Source: Telopea speciosissima (taxonomy: Eukaryota > Streptophyta > Magnoliopsida > Proteales > Proteaceae). From it: a DNA stretch of 64,000 nt. The notes beneath the pieces are model-generated. The model made no database searches. It saw only the letters and a list, made by a program, of their open reading frames with translations, and had not been told where the DNA came from. Each line of letters begins with the position of its first letter. The stretch's first letter is position 1. Location of the stretch: positions 59,408,970 to 59,472,969 of the forward strand of contig NC_057925.1 in assembly GCF_018873765.1 (NCBI RefSeq), read 5' to 3'. Below are positions 12,001-23,675 of the stretch, piece by piece. The position numbers were made by a program, and so were the translations under genes.

Positions 12001-15000
12001 GACAGAGAGAAGGACAAGGGAGCAGTTAGAAGATAGATCAGAAATATGTGAATAGGTACTGTTCACTACTCAGATTTTCTAATACGGTTTGAATCAGTGA
12101 TATGATTGTGTGGGTGCTATTGAAGTGATATATTGCTGCCTGGGTTATTTGAGTTCTACTACTGCTCTGTAAATTGAAGATCAAACACTCTCTTTGATTG
12201 TTGATATTGTTGTTGCCATATTATTCTGGGAACAGTCTCACCTTGTCTGAGAAGGTAGTGATTGGTTAAAGAACTCGAAGTACATAGCTGCTATCATTGT
12301 GAATAGAAGATTATATGTTGTTGCTGCTTCCATGTTTTTGATGACTGAGATGGTTGCATTGTTGATCTTAGCACATTCAGTTTGATTCCTACACATTAGG
12401 GGAGACAATTGTTAGCGGGATTATACAGGTTGAGGTAATCTGCATCCGCAAGTCCTTATTTTTGTTTGTTTAGTGTTTGGTTAATATTGATAATCCTAAA
12501 CCATTGATGTATTGGTGGGATTTTTAATTTTGTGATATTATGTTGTAAACCTAGCAAGTTGGGACTTGTCTAGGGTTTGGGGATTGTTGTCCTAGCCTTT
12601 GTGTCATTAAGGATTGAAATAGGAGGGTGTTCTTGAGTCATTATTGTGGCTGAAACACACCTTGTGTAGGCAAGTGTTGAAATAGGATAAGGTGTTCTTG
12701 AGCCATTGTAATGTAGTCCTAGGTAGGAGTAATCCCACTAGGAACCAGGGTAATAGGATCTCTTAACAAGGCTGGCCGATTGGGACAGCTTAGGCTAATT
12801 AGGGCAGAATTAGGGTTATGGTTAGGGTTTCGACTTAGGGTTTTATTTGGTAATGATGTGCAGAATTTTATGAGTCTAATGGTATAAGTTGGATCAAATT
12901 TGGTTGAGGTTGGAATTCTGGGGTTTTGGGTAGGATGCCTTATGAAAATGGACTGTTTGTAAGATCTAGGGTTTAGGGGCAGATTTTAGGAAAGAGGTTT
13001 ATAGGGTATTAATGGGCAGGTCTAGGGGGTTATTTTGGTATAAAGAAGTTAGGGTTTGGATGAGTTACAAAATTTTGCAATTTAGGGCAGAATTGGATTT
13101 AGGGTTTTAGGGTTCTAATGGATCTATGGATTAATGGAAGGGATGATAATAGGAGTAGATGGAGCTTAGGTTAGAGGATTAGAAGAAGAAGGTTAAATGC
13201 TGAATTAATAAACTACTTACTTGAAAGATTAAATCTTCAATGGTAGCAGCTTTGAAGAACTAGAAGAAGGACCTCCCGATCTACAAGATGCAAAGAGTCG
13301 ATCGGAGTCCACCAATCCCTTCACCTTGATATTACCCACAAGATAGCCTTGATATTACTCACAAGGTTCACTCAACAGAGCAGAGCAGCAGCTATGGCAG
13401 CAAACAAAAGCTTTTTCATTAATCAAATTCGTGTCCAATGCTGGCCTCCCTTACAAACTTATATAGAAGACTCAAAAATAGACTTAGACACTAAAAGGGA
13501 ATGGCCTAACCTTATTCCTAACCTATTAGGCAACTTAAACTGACTAGGAAACTCAAATAGACTCAAAATAGAGTCCTAATGACTTAAAACAACTTAAACT
13601 ACTTAAAATAAAGAAGATTCCCTAGTAGCCAATAGGATATAAGAACCTCTTAGCCAATAGGATCACTTCACTTAAATTAGACCAATTGAACCAATTGGAT
13701 GCAACCAATTTAAACCGGTTCAATTAAAAACACACAATAAAAACTAAGTATTGGGCTAATCCCGTATGCAACCTATGTACCCCTATTTTAGGCCCAAAAA
13801 AGTGGCCTATTACATTGGAAACCCATGGGATCAAAGGCCCAACATGTATGTAACCCAACCCTAGACTTATTTCTAATGAAACAAGCCCTATTTGGTGATG
13901 AATCTGCATCACATTGTTGCGGTAAAAAATTGCTAGTGACTAAGTAAACGCTGGTGTCAGTTTGACCATTACTTTGTGGATGTAATGCATACTGCCGAAC
14001 CATGTAAACCTTGTATCATTGTGATTTGAATTTGTTTGGACATATTGGAGTGCTATTGTGATGATAGGATGGGTGTGCACTATCTAGTAGACCTGACCAC
14101 TTTGTTGTGACGAGGTGGAAGTACATACGAAAGTGTTTGTGCATCTACGTGTGTGTATCGAAAGTGAGATATCTTTATCAGTGTGATTGACTACAGGATT
14201 GTGTTGTGTGTGCTGTGTGTTGATAGATATAGTGTCGTCATTGTTGGTAATATCGTGGGTGTGTTGCAAAGAGTGTTGGGAGAAAATTTGGAGGATTTTT
14301 TTTTTTTTGTAGAAACTGATTCACCCCTCTTAGTGTCAACCTAGGAATATCAAATGGTATTAGAGCCAAGGTTGCAGGTTTGAGTCACCTGGCAAACACT
14401 GAGGGGGTGATTGTTGGGCCTAGAAGGTCAGCGTCTCCTCGCGACTTTGGTACTAACCGCCCGCCCTGCATTAGGAAATAAAGTTGCTCCCTTACTACCA
14501 CCAATTGGTTTTAATGTAGCAGTAAACGCTTGATCGGAAAGACCAACAAACAACAACAAAGACACTCATATACTTAACAATTTGGAATTTGCACAGCATT
14601 ATCCTGCTTTAATTGTGAGCATCGACTCATGTGGAAACTAGTTTCAACCAATGCTGGCCCTTGCCAACTCAGACTAGTAGTTATTTCGGTGAAAAATATA
14701 GGAATTCATAACTGGAGAGAAACTGATTTTTAGTTTTCTCATGCGTCTAACTTAGACTATTTCCAATTATGCAAGTATTTTTACAACTGCTTGAACTGAT
14801 CTGCTTTTACAGGTTGCAGATGAGTTTGTCAAAAGACGAGAAGAGACGGAATGGTGAGTTTGCTAAAATCCTATCTTTTTTAATTATTATAGTCGCTGTT
14901 CTTCGAAAGTAGACAGTGGTTGCTTGTATGTTAGATATTGCATCCCTATGGAGTCCAGCAATCTGCTTGGCCTGCGTCAGAAATCCCTGGAGAATTAGTT

Positions 15001-16038
15001 TGCTTGAAATTGTGGCATTTTTCTTATGCAAAGAAGATTGAACTAGACTCACTTGTTATGTGTCAAAATAATTGCTGGATGGGCATTTATTTGATTGAAC
15101 CAAAATTGCTAACAGGTTTGTGGAAGGAGATTTCGACACATATGTTTCACAAATCAGGAAGCCACATGTATGGGGAGGTGAACCTGAGCTATTCATGGCC
15201 TCACATGTTCTGAAGTAAGTCTTTATTTATTTTTTTTCATTTTTATAATTCTTTAGGAGTGTTGAAAAAGTGGGTCTTCATTAGCATCGGTTTAAATCCT
15301 GACTATGCGTTGTACATTCTTCACTTGTGGAAAGGAATTTTATTTTAAAAAAAAAGGTGTGGAAAGGAGAAAAGGTTACCATCTTTGAAGAATGAGGGCT
15401 CTCTGATTCTTTATCAACTCCAAAATAATTAACTAATTCAATGTACTTAGTTTAAGACGGGAAGAGTATTACGAGAGTAGAGAAAATCCAACTCTGACTC
15501 AAACCCACCACAGGTTACAATATCAAATCTGTGTTGCCTTCTGGTCAAAGCTTGCACAGATCTGTTCCAATAAGGCCAGGTCAGGACTGATTACCTAGTA
15601 ATTTGCCAGTTTGTTGTCCTTCCCTTTCTTTATTTCTAAAATATTTGGACCTATGTAACATAGATGTCAACAAATATCATCCTGACCTTCTCTCTTTCTT
15701 TTTGGAGGGGGGGGGGGGATGACCTCAACTAATCCAAACTGATTTTAAAGCATGCAAATCTAATATTTTTTTCTTTTTGTGAAAACAATTTCTAACTTTT
15801 GTATAAGAAACTTGAGGAGATGAATGTTATGAGAACTGATGGATATGATAACTTCAGGATGCCAATCACTGTTTACATGCATGATAAGGATGCTGGTGGC
15901 CTGATTACCATTGCTGAGTACGGTCAAGAATATGGTAAGGAGGATCCTATTAGAGTCCTCTATCATGGTTTTGGCCATTATGATGCTTTGCAGATTCCTG
16001 GGAAGAAGGGTGTTAGATCAAGACCATCGCACATGTAA
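9027..16038 (+). CDS. OTU4: OTU-domain cysteine protease (deubiquitinase), OTU4-like
   Basis: Five exons: 9027-9609, 9681-9802, 14813-14853, 15116-15214 and 15858-16038. They join in frame (1026 nt, 341 residues) with GT/AG borders throughout. OTU proteases cleave ubiquitin from proteins. The catalytic Asp and Cys lie in GDGRCLFR (D199, C202) and the His in GFGHYDAL (H322). Other family blocks are ELADELR, RRQE/RREETEW, VWGGEPELFMASH and IAEYGQEYG. The N-terminal 140 residues are Ser-rich and poorly conserved, followed by a hydrophobic stretch at residues 143-161, possibly a membrane anchor or part of an organelle signal. The start MISCSPITTC resembles, from memory, the start of Arabidopsis At3g57810, which supports this ATG and the symbol. 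The last acceptor (15857) is chosen because it continues the family's MPITVYM block; an ORF opening further upstream (15799) is intronic. No coding lesion is seen. Intron 2 is 5 kb and full of repeats. Confidence 0.9.
10300..10390 (-). mobile_element. tRNA-derived SINE, minus strand
   Basis: On the minus strand the sequence reads gtagctcagtcggcaagg, a good RNA polymerase III A box, followed about 30 bp later by a decayed B box (ggtcatgaatccaac) and an A-rich tail (ataaaaataaaaataaa). A plus-strand copy of the same family lies at 10974-11062. It is a SINE rather than a tRNA gene because no cloverleaf can be formed. Confidence 0.6.
10408..10957. mobile_element. Putative inverted-repeat DNA element
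   Basis: Left end aaggttcgagatttcggttt (10408-10427) is the imperfect inverse of the right end accgaaatttcgaaccatgg (10942-10961). The inside has further palindromic pieces (tttcggttgaaa, ccgaaattt) and no coding potential. It is bracketed by two oppositely oriented SINEs of one family, so a larger inverted repeat is also possible. No target duplication could be read. Related 'cgaaacctcgaaac' and 'ccgagatctcgatcc' sequence occurs at 41400-41520 and 59210-59360. Confidence 0.45.
10974..11062 (+). mobile_element. tRNA-derived SINE, plus strand
   Basis: An A-box-like start (ggtatctcaattgacaaag), a B box gagttcaagtctc and an A tail (ataaaaaaaaaaa) at the end identify the same SINE family as at 10300-10390, here in the opposite direction. 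The shared block is accaacacctcacaatt / accaacaccttacaattt. Confidence 0.6.
11396..11634. mobile_element. Small 239-bp repeat with 43-bp inverted ends and PBS/PPT-like core, copy 1
   Basis: The ends are inverted repeats of about 43 bp: left ggtcttttggattaagcgtt (from 11396) and right ending gcttgatccgaaagacc (11634), roughly 36 of 43 positions pairing. Just inside the left arm is tggtatcagagcc (11437-11449), the usual tRNA-Met primer site of plant LTR elements. About 35 bp further is a purine run tgagggggga (11480-11489) followed by attgttgggcc, as at a polypurine tract and LTR start. The mix of DNA-transposon-like ends and retroelement-like signals is odd. A second copy is at 14355-14544. 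The class is unclear. Confidence 0.6.
14355..14544. mobile_element. Small PBS/PPT-like repeat, copy 2 (left arm missing)
   Basis: From tggtattagagcc (14355) to gatcggaaagacc (14544) this is about 85 percent like copy 1 by eye, including the purine run tgagggggtg and the attgttgggcctagaaggtc block. The right arm is present but the left arm is replaced by an LTR-end-like sequence (ttcacccctcttagtg...cctagg). It is followed by an acaacaacaa run. Confidence 0.6.
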
Positions 16039-18530
16039 TTAGATTCAAGCCGGGAAAGAAAAATTGGAAAATTTTAGGGTAAAAAAAGGCATGGTCAGGG
16101 TGAGCAAAATGCATGTAACATGTCTCATCTTCTTCAGTCACATTTAACTGTAATACTAGATTTTCTTATTTTGTCATGCATCTTTTGCTATTGCTGGAAT
16201 GAAGTGTCATGCATCACACTTGATCTTTTGTACCAGAGAAAGATTCTGGACTTAGCCTATGTGAAATTATTCCAATCAATTGGAACTTATGTTATATATC
16301 TATAAAATAGAACACTAAAGTCATGAGGACCCTTTTGATTATTTGCATATTTAATCAAGTTTTCAGTGTCATTCCCATGGTTTTTGAATAAAACCAAGAG
16401 CTGTTTTCCTTAATGTATTTTTGGCTGGCCAATGAATGAGTCGATTTTCCAAGTTTTAAAACATGAACCAAAAAGATTGAAATGGTAAATTGCAAAGGGG
16501 AAAGAAGAGCAAAAACTAAAGATTTTTCCCATAAAAAACTGATGAAAAATGACTTAACAGGTGAAGCCATGAAGGTGGGAAGAGGAGTTAGGGTGGGAGG
16601 TTACCATGCAAGTTATCTGCTATTAGAACTCTCTATAAAAGAGATCTGACCTGTTGCATCTTTTCCAAACAACCATGGCATCATAGGCTTAGTTAGGTCA
16701 ATGATAGGGGATTGGTAATTTCAAGTTGTAATTTCTTTATTAAAGAGCACTAAGTTGCTATTATAAGTTAGTTTTTCTACTAAGGCTCTCAATAGAAAAT
16801 CAACAGCAACAACCCAAAATGCCCACATAACTACAAATTTCACTATGTGAATGTGTAGAATAATCCTTTTCTTTTTGGTAACTGCATGTGTAGCCTAATC
16901 CAACCAGCCTCATTATAGATGAAAGATGCTTGCCAATTTTACAAGGTTACTGAGGTAGGTAGGAGGGGCTCAGATGGGTTGAGGGCCTGAGGCCTTGGAG
17001 GGGCAGGGCGCCAAGAGTTTTTGAAACCTTAGCCCAACAGTATCAACCTATCTTTGGTCACACCAGCAGACCCTCAAAATTAGGAATGGAGATGGTAACC
17101 ACCCATCACCATCCTAAGGTAAGTAATAGATGGGGGTTTCAAAAATGGGGGTTGGATTGGCCGAATTGTATCAGAATTGACCAAGGCTGATCCAAATGCG
17201 AGTCGATTTGGCTCGGCCGTGATCCTTCCAAAACTAGGATTAAGGCATATTTGGGTCGATTTTATCGATTCTTCATTGATCCTGATCGATGCTGAATTGG
17301 ATTTGACCGAACCGAACTGAATCCCAGTTCCAAGTTTTTAAACCCTAAATAGATGTGAAGGTGACATTCAAATTTCACAAACAACACTTTTCTATACATC
17401 CCCTTCTTTATATATGATCTGTTAATGAATATTTGTTTCTTAAGTTCAATTCTATTGGCATGTTGGTCTATCAATGGAGTTGTTCAACCTAAATTTTAAA
17501 ACATTGTTCACAATGTAGCATTGAAGGGTCAGGAATTTTTTAGCTTTTTTGTTATTTAAAAAAAAAAGTTGAAACTGGATGAACCAGATAGGAGAAAGTT
17601 TCCTTTGCAAAAAACCCATCAACGGTTATAAATGTTCTGTTCCCTATAATATGAAATCAATAATACCCTCCACTGTTTCATAACCCCATGGACACCATCT
17701 GAATCCTTCTTTGACCATGGTTTTTCGATTCCATTCAAGATACAGATTGTACAAGACGAAACTGAATAGATTTAGAAAGAATTTTAAAATCAAAAGTGAA
17801 TTGGTTTGATTCAGTTCTTATTCGAGTTTCATGTATTCGGTTCTTATACAGTTTTGAAATTTCTGTTAGACTTATTTGATTCACATTGGATCTTTTACAG
17901 GTTTTCGATTCAAAGTTTGGTTCATTTGGTTCGATTTCCATTGTATTTCACTCAACCTATAGTCTTAACTTTAAAATCAAAATTTAATTGTACGGAAACG
18001 ATTTTCATTTTTCAAAACCATAACCATACTAATTCCTTTTGGTTGGATTGAATTTGATTTTAAACGACCTGTTTTGTTTTTGTTCCAATTCTAAATAGGG
18101 ATATAAACAGATATTCGAAAATTCGAATTTGATTTGTATTCATATTTGTGGGTATCCGAATTTTTATTCGAATAATTCGTACAAAAATTATTCGATCCGA
18201 ATAGATATCTAACTAATAATAATAAAGTAACTAATGAACTTGAGGGTAATTCAATAGGTTCTAAAAAATGAGAATTATGAGATTAAAACAACTCAAACAC
18301 ATGGATTGAAAGTGAATTGTATCCATTGGAGGGACGAAGATCTATGTTACACAAATCAAAGATGTAAATGGATAGTTAAAAATCCAAAATTAATTTGCAT
18401 CTGTATTTGTTTAGAAATATTCATATTCGGATAGATAATATCCCAATCCGATCACATCCGATTCATATCCAATCCGTATATCAATTCAGGTCGTCTATGT
18501 ATATGGCCAACGTTTACTTGAAATTCCATC
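16039..18530. other. Intergenic, AT-rich, no gene seen
   Basis: Holds the 3' UTR of the OTU gene (ending undetermined) and then AT-rich DNA. From about 17130 to 18500 there are many short overlapping words such as gattcggtt, ttcgattc and attcgaat, typical of a decayed repeat, but no ends or coding domain are recognisable. Nothing else can be supported. Confidence 0.5.
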
Positions 18531-18630
18531 TGTGTGGCCAAAGGCGTACGAGAATGGCTCTCATACAATGTATGTGGCCAGCGCTCCGCCCCTTCGTGTA
18601 GAAAGGAGACAAGATAAGTGGAACAACTCT

Positions 18631-18645
18631 CTCTCTCTCTCCAAT
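18631..18645 (+). repeat. CT microsatellite in the presumed NIT4 leader
   Basis: A short (CT)n run, ctctctctctctctcc, lies about 270 bp upstream of the NIT4 start codon. CT-rich tracts near transcription starts are common in plants, so this may mark the core promoter or 5' UTR. That role is inference. Confidence 0.4.
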
Positions 18646-18666
18646 CGAATAGCTGAAGCGACGGCT

Positions 18667-18924
18667 ATGGAACAGAATCTTTCGGTTTTTTTATTAGATT
18701 TTTTTTGTCACACAGAGCAAGGACCTTCCATCGTCATTTGCTCTCGGTGCTTATCTCCGCGCCTCAGGCTTCAGCAATCAGTAGGCACGCTGCACGCATC
18801 AAAGCTCGAAAGGATTCAAGTTAAAAGAGCATCTGAAGGTAAAAAACGGCAAATTGTCATAATCCCTCTGTCGCCACGGACTGCAAAAGAGGAATCATTG
18901 AGGCACAAAAGCAAATGGCTTTAG
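18667..18924 (+). other. Upstream ORF overlapping the NIT4 start
   Basis: An open frame of 85 codons starting MEQNLSVFLLDFF begins at 18667 and ends at 18924, ten bases past the A of the NIT4 start codon (18915), in another frame. It resembles no known protein. If the transcript begins upstream of 18667, ribosomes using this ATG would bypass the NIT4 start. The CT run at 18631 suggests transcription may begin nearby, so inclusion is uncertain. Confidence 0.35.
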
Positions 18925-21900
18925 TTCCAACTACTATCTCCAGTGGAGCCGTCATTGCCGAGGTTGATATGGGCGCGGACTCCGCCTCTCCTACGGTTCG
19001 TGCCACAGTCGTTCAAGCTTCAACCATCTTCTACGACACTCCTGCTACTATAGGTATTCCACTGCTTCTTACCCACCAATCGATGTTGAATTTTTCCTTC
19101 AGTTGCAGACAATTGTCAACTAACCCATTTGGGGGAAACCATGGATTTTACTGGATTAGTCGTTTCCACAAATACGGTGGAGATTATGTTTCATTGACCA
19201 CTTGTCCACCTTGTTGGTTTGCTTTATCAGTGACAGACAAAGTCATCTATGTTTTTTTCATTATTAACCCATTTGGAGAAAGAAACCTTGAATTCTAGTT
19301 TGACTACACTATTTCACGGGAAAGGGTTAAGATTCAGGGTTATTGTTTTCGTTACTACTTGCCCACTACCTGGGATTCTTCATCCGTGGCTGACAATTTC
19401 ATTTTTGTTTCTTTTCATTACAATAAGCGCTGTGGAGAGAAACCATGGATTCTAGTAGATTACTCGTTTTCTACTGATATTTAAAGTTTATATTCCTTGC
19501 TCTATGAGCAGATAAGGCAGAGAGACTGATTGCAGATGCGTCTGCATTGGGGTCGCAGTTGGTTGTGTTTCCGGAGGCTTTTATTGGTGGTTATCCTCGG
19601 GGTTCAACCTTCGGTGTCACTATTGGTGCTCGTTCGCTCAAGGGTAAAGAGGACTACCGGAAATATCATGCAGCCGCTATTGACGTACCAGGTGAATTTC
19701 TTCCCTTTTATAGGTTTGTGTTCAATTTGGTATGGTGCATTATTTGAAGCTTTTTAGGACCATTTGCCAGTAGAGATCATTCTTAGGTAAAATTGAGATG
19801 GAAGCTTGGGAGACCATCCATGGAATCTAATTCTACTTAGCCATATAGTTAACTGTATTCTAATCTGAAAGTTATTTGTATGCAAATTGCAGATTAGAGT
19901 GCAAGGACTTATCTAAATATTTGGTGTCTGCTAACAAAAAGGTTAATTTTAAGTAAAGTTAAGTGAATTAGTGGCAAGAAATGAACAGAAAGTGTCGTTA
20001 ATGAAGACTGGTATTTGCATTCTAATAGTACATGCATGCATCGACCATCAATACATATCATAATGCAGGCTTTTTTTTAGGGGGTGGGGGTGGGGGTGGG
20101 GGTGGGGGTGGGGGTGGGTGGGATGGAAAATTCAGTTAACAAGCATCCCTTCTAAAACAGCAGATGATTAACTACAACTAGGTGATGTTGATAAATGCAA
20201 TCCCCCTTCTGGGACTAAGATTAGGTTCCCATACAAAGTCCATTATGTTATGTAAAGGAAATTTGACTTTAAAAGAGAAACAAGGTGTGGGGAAAATAAA
20301 AATAAATGAGCAGGACTCTTAACATAAGAAGATGAGTGACTTCTTAATGCAATATTTAACTGAAGGCCATTATGAAAGGGCTTGAGACTGCTTTGGCCAA
20401 TGGGTGGAACAAGATGATAGGGGAAGGTGAATCTTCCTTGGCTGAAGGATCATGTAGGGGGTCCTTGGAGATATCGTTACCTTATCAAGAAGGCTAGGTC
20501 CCTTGCAGGGCAAGGTATTCTTTTTCTTGGAGATTGAGGAATGCCAACTTGATTGCTAATGAGTTGGCTAGATAGGGGATGAGTAGGCAGTCTTTCTACT
20601 TGGGTCCTTTGCTAGCCAAGATTGATGAGTCTAGAACAGAATCAAAAGGGCCAGTGGACAAGTATTGGACTCTCAGTTTGGCTCGTTCGGTAGGGTCAGG
20701 TTAGTCCCCCAGTTCGACCCAGCTAATTATTTACTTAGTGAGCCAGTGCACGTAGGTGGGCATTGCTTCCTTGTCTCATTGCCATTATGTAGCATTCTCT
20801 GGTATTTGGGCCTTTGCCCTTGTGTTGTTGTATTTAACTGTTTTCCTTTGTTTGGGCTTTGGGCTTGACCTTGGCCGTTGTTGGTGTTGTATTTTGTTTC
20901 TTATAGCTCTTTTCACATGTAATAAAATTATCATTAAAAAAAAAAAAAACTGAATGTGTGAAGAATGGGAAAAGGAAAATACTCTCCATCCATCAAATAC
21001 AATTTTGAGAGAGATTGGCATGGGTCTCTACAAGTTGCAGTTCTTTTGCAACATGCCATGATAGGGTTTGATTTAGATAAAGGTTGACGATCTCTTGCTT
21101 TAGGTTGTAATCAGACACCCTAAACATCTCTGTGGAGGTTGTGTTAACATGGAGAAACATCACAGTTGCAGTGCCTACATCTGATGAAAATGTTTATACT
21201 GTATAATGTGTTTGTGACATTAAATTATCTTGACATTCATAGACTTATCGTTATGCTGAATTTGTGCAAACTGCAAACAGGACCTGAAGTTGATCGACTG
21301 GCAGCAATTGCTGGAAAGTATAAAGTTTATTTAGTGATGGGTGTAATAGAGAGAGAGGGATACACACTCTACTGCACAGTTCTGTTTTTCAATTCTCAGG
21401 GGCAGTACCTTGGGAAACACAGGAAACTTATGCCAACAGCTTTGGAGCGTATAATGTGGGGTTTTGGAGATGGATCTACGATTCCTGTATTTGATACTCC
21501 GATTGGGAAGATAGGTGCCCTCATTTGCTGGGAGAACCGAATGCCTCTATTGAGAACCGCAATGTATGGTAAAGGTAAACATATTAACTTATAATATTTG
21601 AGATAACATTCCCTTATACAGTGTTTCTTTGATAAGGTTACTCATTTTTTAATTCATATTATTTTTGGCAAGACGTCATCCATTCTTCCTTAACGTTGCT
21701 GTATAATGTCTTAAATGGTGGAGTGAGTTGACTTTGCAGTTTAACAGCCGAGTCATACATCTGACACATCTTCCAGCCTGCATCTGCTATACACAATGGT
21801 ATACATGCATTGTAGTGGAAACTCATCATTTGGTTTTTCCCTTTTGGGAGATCTTGTAGACCAAATTTGATTCTCTTGGATGCTACAGAAAATCCATTAT

Positions 21901-22907
21901 TTTATCTTGATAATTGAAAAAATGTGATATATAACATCCCTTTAGATGTCTAAAATAGGGGTAAATTACGCAAACCGCAGCTCGGACAATTAGATGCTTT
22001 AAGGTCCATGGTCCTCCACATGTGCATAGGGCATAGGTAATTTGTCATGTAAACATGGATTCTATTACATAAGGATTATTCTCTTGTGCTAGTTATTGTG
22101 AATAATGCATTGACAATTATAGGTAAGACGTTTGGTTGAATAAGAGACCAGTTTGGGATTAAAGGATCCTGTAAGTCCGTAGACCATTATCTTGACTGCA
22201 AGATGACCCGCATTTCTAATTGTTTGAACTGACTGATTCATTTTCTTTAGTACTTTCAGATGCTCAATCTCACCGCATTTTTTATCTTTTAGGCCTGGAG
22301 ATATATTGCGCACCTACAGCTGATTCAAGGGATGTATGGCAAGCATCCATGACCCATATTGCTCTTGAGGGAGGATGCTTTGTTCTATCTGCAAACCAGT
22401 TTTGCAGAAGGAAAGATTACCCACCTCCACCGGAATATGTGTTTGCAGGTACAGATGAAGATCTCTCACCTGATTCTGTTGTTTGTGCTGGAGGCAGTGT
22501 CATTATTTCGCCATCAGGGCAAGTCTTGGCAGGACCTAATTATGAAGGAGAGGCTCTCATCTCGGCTGATCTAGGTATGCTTGCCTCTTTTAGCATTCAT
22601 CTATGTGAAAGGCATTGATATGACTCAAAACAACACTAAACTTTCAGTATCTACCCATTTTCCTGTCCTGCATTTAGTAGTTCCTTGAGTAACCCACTCT
22701 TTTTTCATGGTTCTTATCATTATAAGGTTAATTTTGATGTTGAAATGATCTGCAGATCTTGGAGAAATAGCACGTGCAAAGTTTGATTTTGATGTAGTTG
22801 GGCATTATTCAAGGCCGGATGTATTGAGCTTGGTGGTGAGGGACCACCCAAACACACCTGTTTCTTTTACATCTGCGTTGAAAGCAGAAAGGCCCCAGAA
22901 GTCATAG
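18915..22907 (+). CDS. NIT4: Bifunctional cyanoalanine nitrilase / nitrile hydratase NIT4
   Basis: Five exons: 18915-19053, 19512-19691, 21281-21574, 22293-22574 and 22756-22907. They join in frame (1047 nt, 348 residues) with GT/AG borders. NIT4 hydrolyses beta-cyanoalanine, formed when plants detoxify cyanide, to aspartate plus ammonia or to asparagine; it is a soluble cytosolic enzyme. The nitrilase triad is visible: Glu68 in [14 protein letters not shown], Lys155 in GKHRKLMPT and Cys189 in [10 protein letters not shown]. Blocks such as [30 protein letters not shown] and [14 protein letters not shown] are NIT4-type and distinguish it from the NIT1-3 group only by memory of the family. Length matches the usual 345-355 residues. 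It is the only intact NIT4 copy here; a pseudogene and smaller relics lie at 38.5-63.4 kb. A candidate overlapping upstream ORF and a G-rich tract in intron 2 could affect expression. Confidence 0.95.
20080..20124 (+). repeat. G-run tract, strong quadruplex motif
   Basis: In intron 2 of NIT4 the sense strand carries a 45-bp run of G3-G5 blocks separated by single T residues (ggggtgggggtgggggtggg and so on). Single-base loops between long G runs are the pattern of very stable parallel G-quadruplexes in DNA or pre-mRNA. Structure formation is inferred. Confidence 0.7.
20380..20951 (+). mobile_element. 5'-truncated L1-type LINE with poly-A tail
   Basis: Within NIT4 intron 2. Degraded coding pieces at about 20520-20575 read [16 protein letters not shown], like the end of the RNase H domain of plant L1 ORF2 proteins (usually REAN.VADELAR). 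The 3' UTR-like part contains tgtaataaaattatcatt and ends in a pure A run at 20936-20950. Truncation at the 5' end and a poly-A tail fit target-primed reverse transcription. The 5' boundary and target duplication are not clear. Confidence 0.6.
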
Positions 22908-23031
22908 TGTAGTCTTGGCATCATCGGCCACTCCATATATTTTCATATTTGGGAAAGCTCTTTGTCATTTATATTATTGGGAGCTCAGTTAGTATCATGG
23001 CTTCCCATCCATGTTGATGAATGCCAAATTT

Positions 23032-23037
23032 AATAAA
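23032..23037 (+). terminator. Poly(A) signal of NIT4
   Basis: A canonical AATAAA lies 125 bp after the NIT4 stop codon in the sequence ccaaatttaataaagatg. The same surroundings recur in the NIT4 relics at 41.7 kb and 49.6 kb, which marks them as copies of this 3' UTR. Confidence 0.6.
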
Positions 23038-23416
23038 GATGTATCTATAGCTGTAAGTGGTTAATTTGGGCAAGGACAACTCTACAATTATAATTATGAA
23101 TTTTCCATGGTTGTTTTCATATTTCTTCAAAAAAAAAATTTCTCCAAAAATCCATCAAAATACATGTTATCCTTCAATGAAGATGATATTTCTTTGATAG
23201 TTTTAACATTACAAATGCAAATTAAGTACTTAACATCTTTACATCAGACCGACTGATTCTATTGCTGGCTTGAATTGGTTAATAACATTACTAAGCAAAA
23301 CTTTGGTGTCTCAATGAAGTAGTAATGGACTACACTGGCAACGGCAGTAGACAGAGTGACAGACACAGAGACAACATTAAGATATTAACAATTATAATAA
23401 CAATGAGAATAATAAT

Positions 23417-23675
23417 TATTGAGAGAAAGATCCATGCAAGATGATATACTTACCTTTCTCGGCTATTATCACATGTGTCATCACATGTGATATAAATCCG
23501 AATATCTTTAGTAACCCAATCAGTTGGGCTCTCATTATGGTCACACAATATCTCTTCCAATATTCTTGTAATCCTCAATATTGTGTCACTATGTTAGATC
23601 AGATTGTATCTTGTGTATGTATATCTCCTTTGGGGTAAATCAATATATAAACTAAGGATCCCATTTACACTAATA
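23417..23675 (+). repeat. 5' LTR of the Ale-like Copia element
   Basis: 259 bp, starting tattgagagaaagatccatg and ending ccatttacactaata. The ends TATT and AATA are inverted to one another. The repeat matches the 3' LTR with about nine substitutions and a few small indels by direct comparison. The boundary is set by where the two copies stop matching. Confidence 0.88.

Larger units (their letters stand above)
9803..14812 (+). other. 5-kb intron 2 of the OTU gene, repeat-filled
   Basis: The intron begins gtatgt and ends ttttacag. It carries two facing tRNA-derived SINEs, a T-run/G-run junction (10205-10233), an inverted-repeat element, two copies of a small repeat (11396-11634 and 14355-14544) and an internal part (about 11650-14350) that resembles non-coding LTR-element DNA without recognisable coding domains. 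The sequence ending near 14354 (cctaggaatatcaa) followed by tggtattagagcc looks like an LTR end next to a tRNA-Met primer site. The other introns of this gene are 70-650 bp, so the size here comes from insertions. Confidence 0.7.

Noticed and set aside
12780-13130. Repeated ttagggttt words resembling the plant telomere repeat TTTAGGG
   Set aside because: The words are irregularly spaced and mixed with other sequence, with no tandem array of the exact 7-mer. They look like chance enrichment in decayed LTR-type DNA rather than an interstitial telomere.
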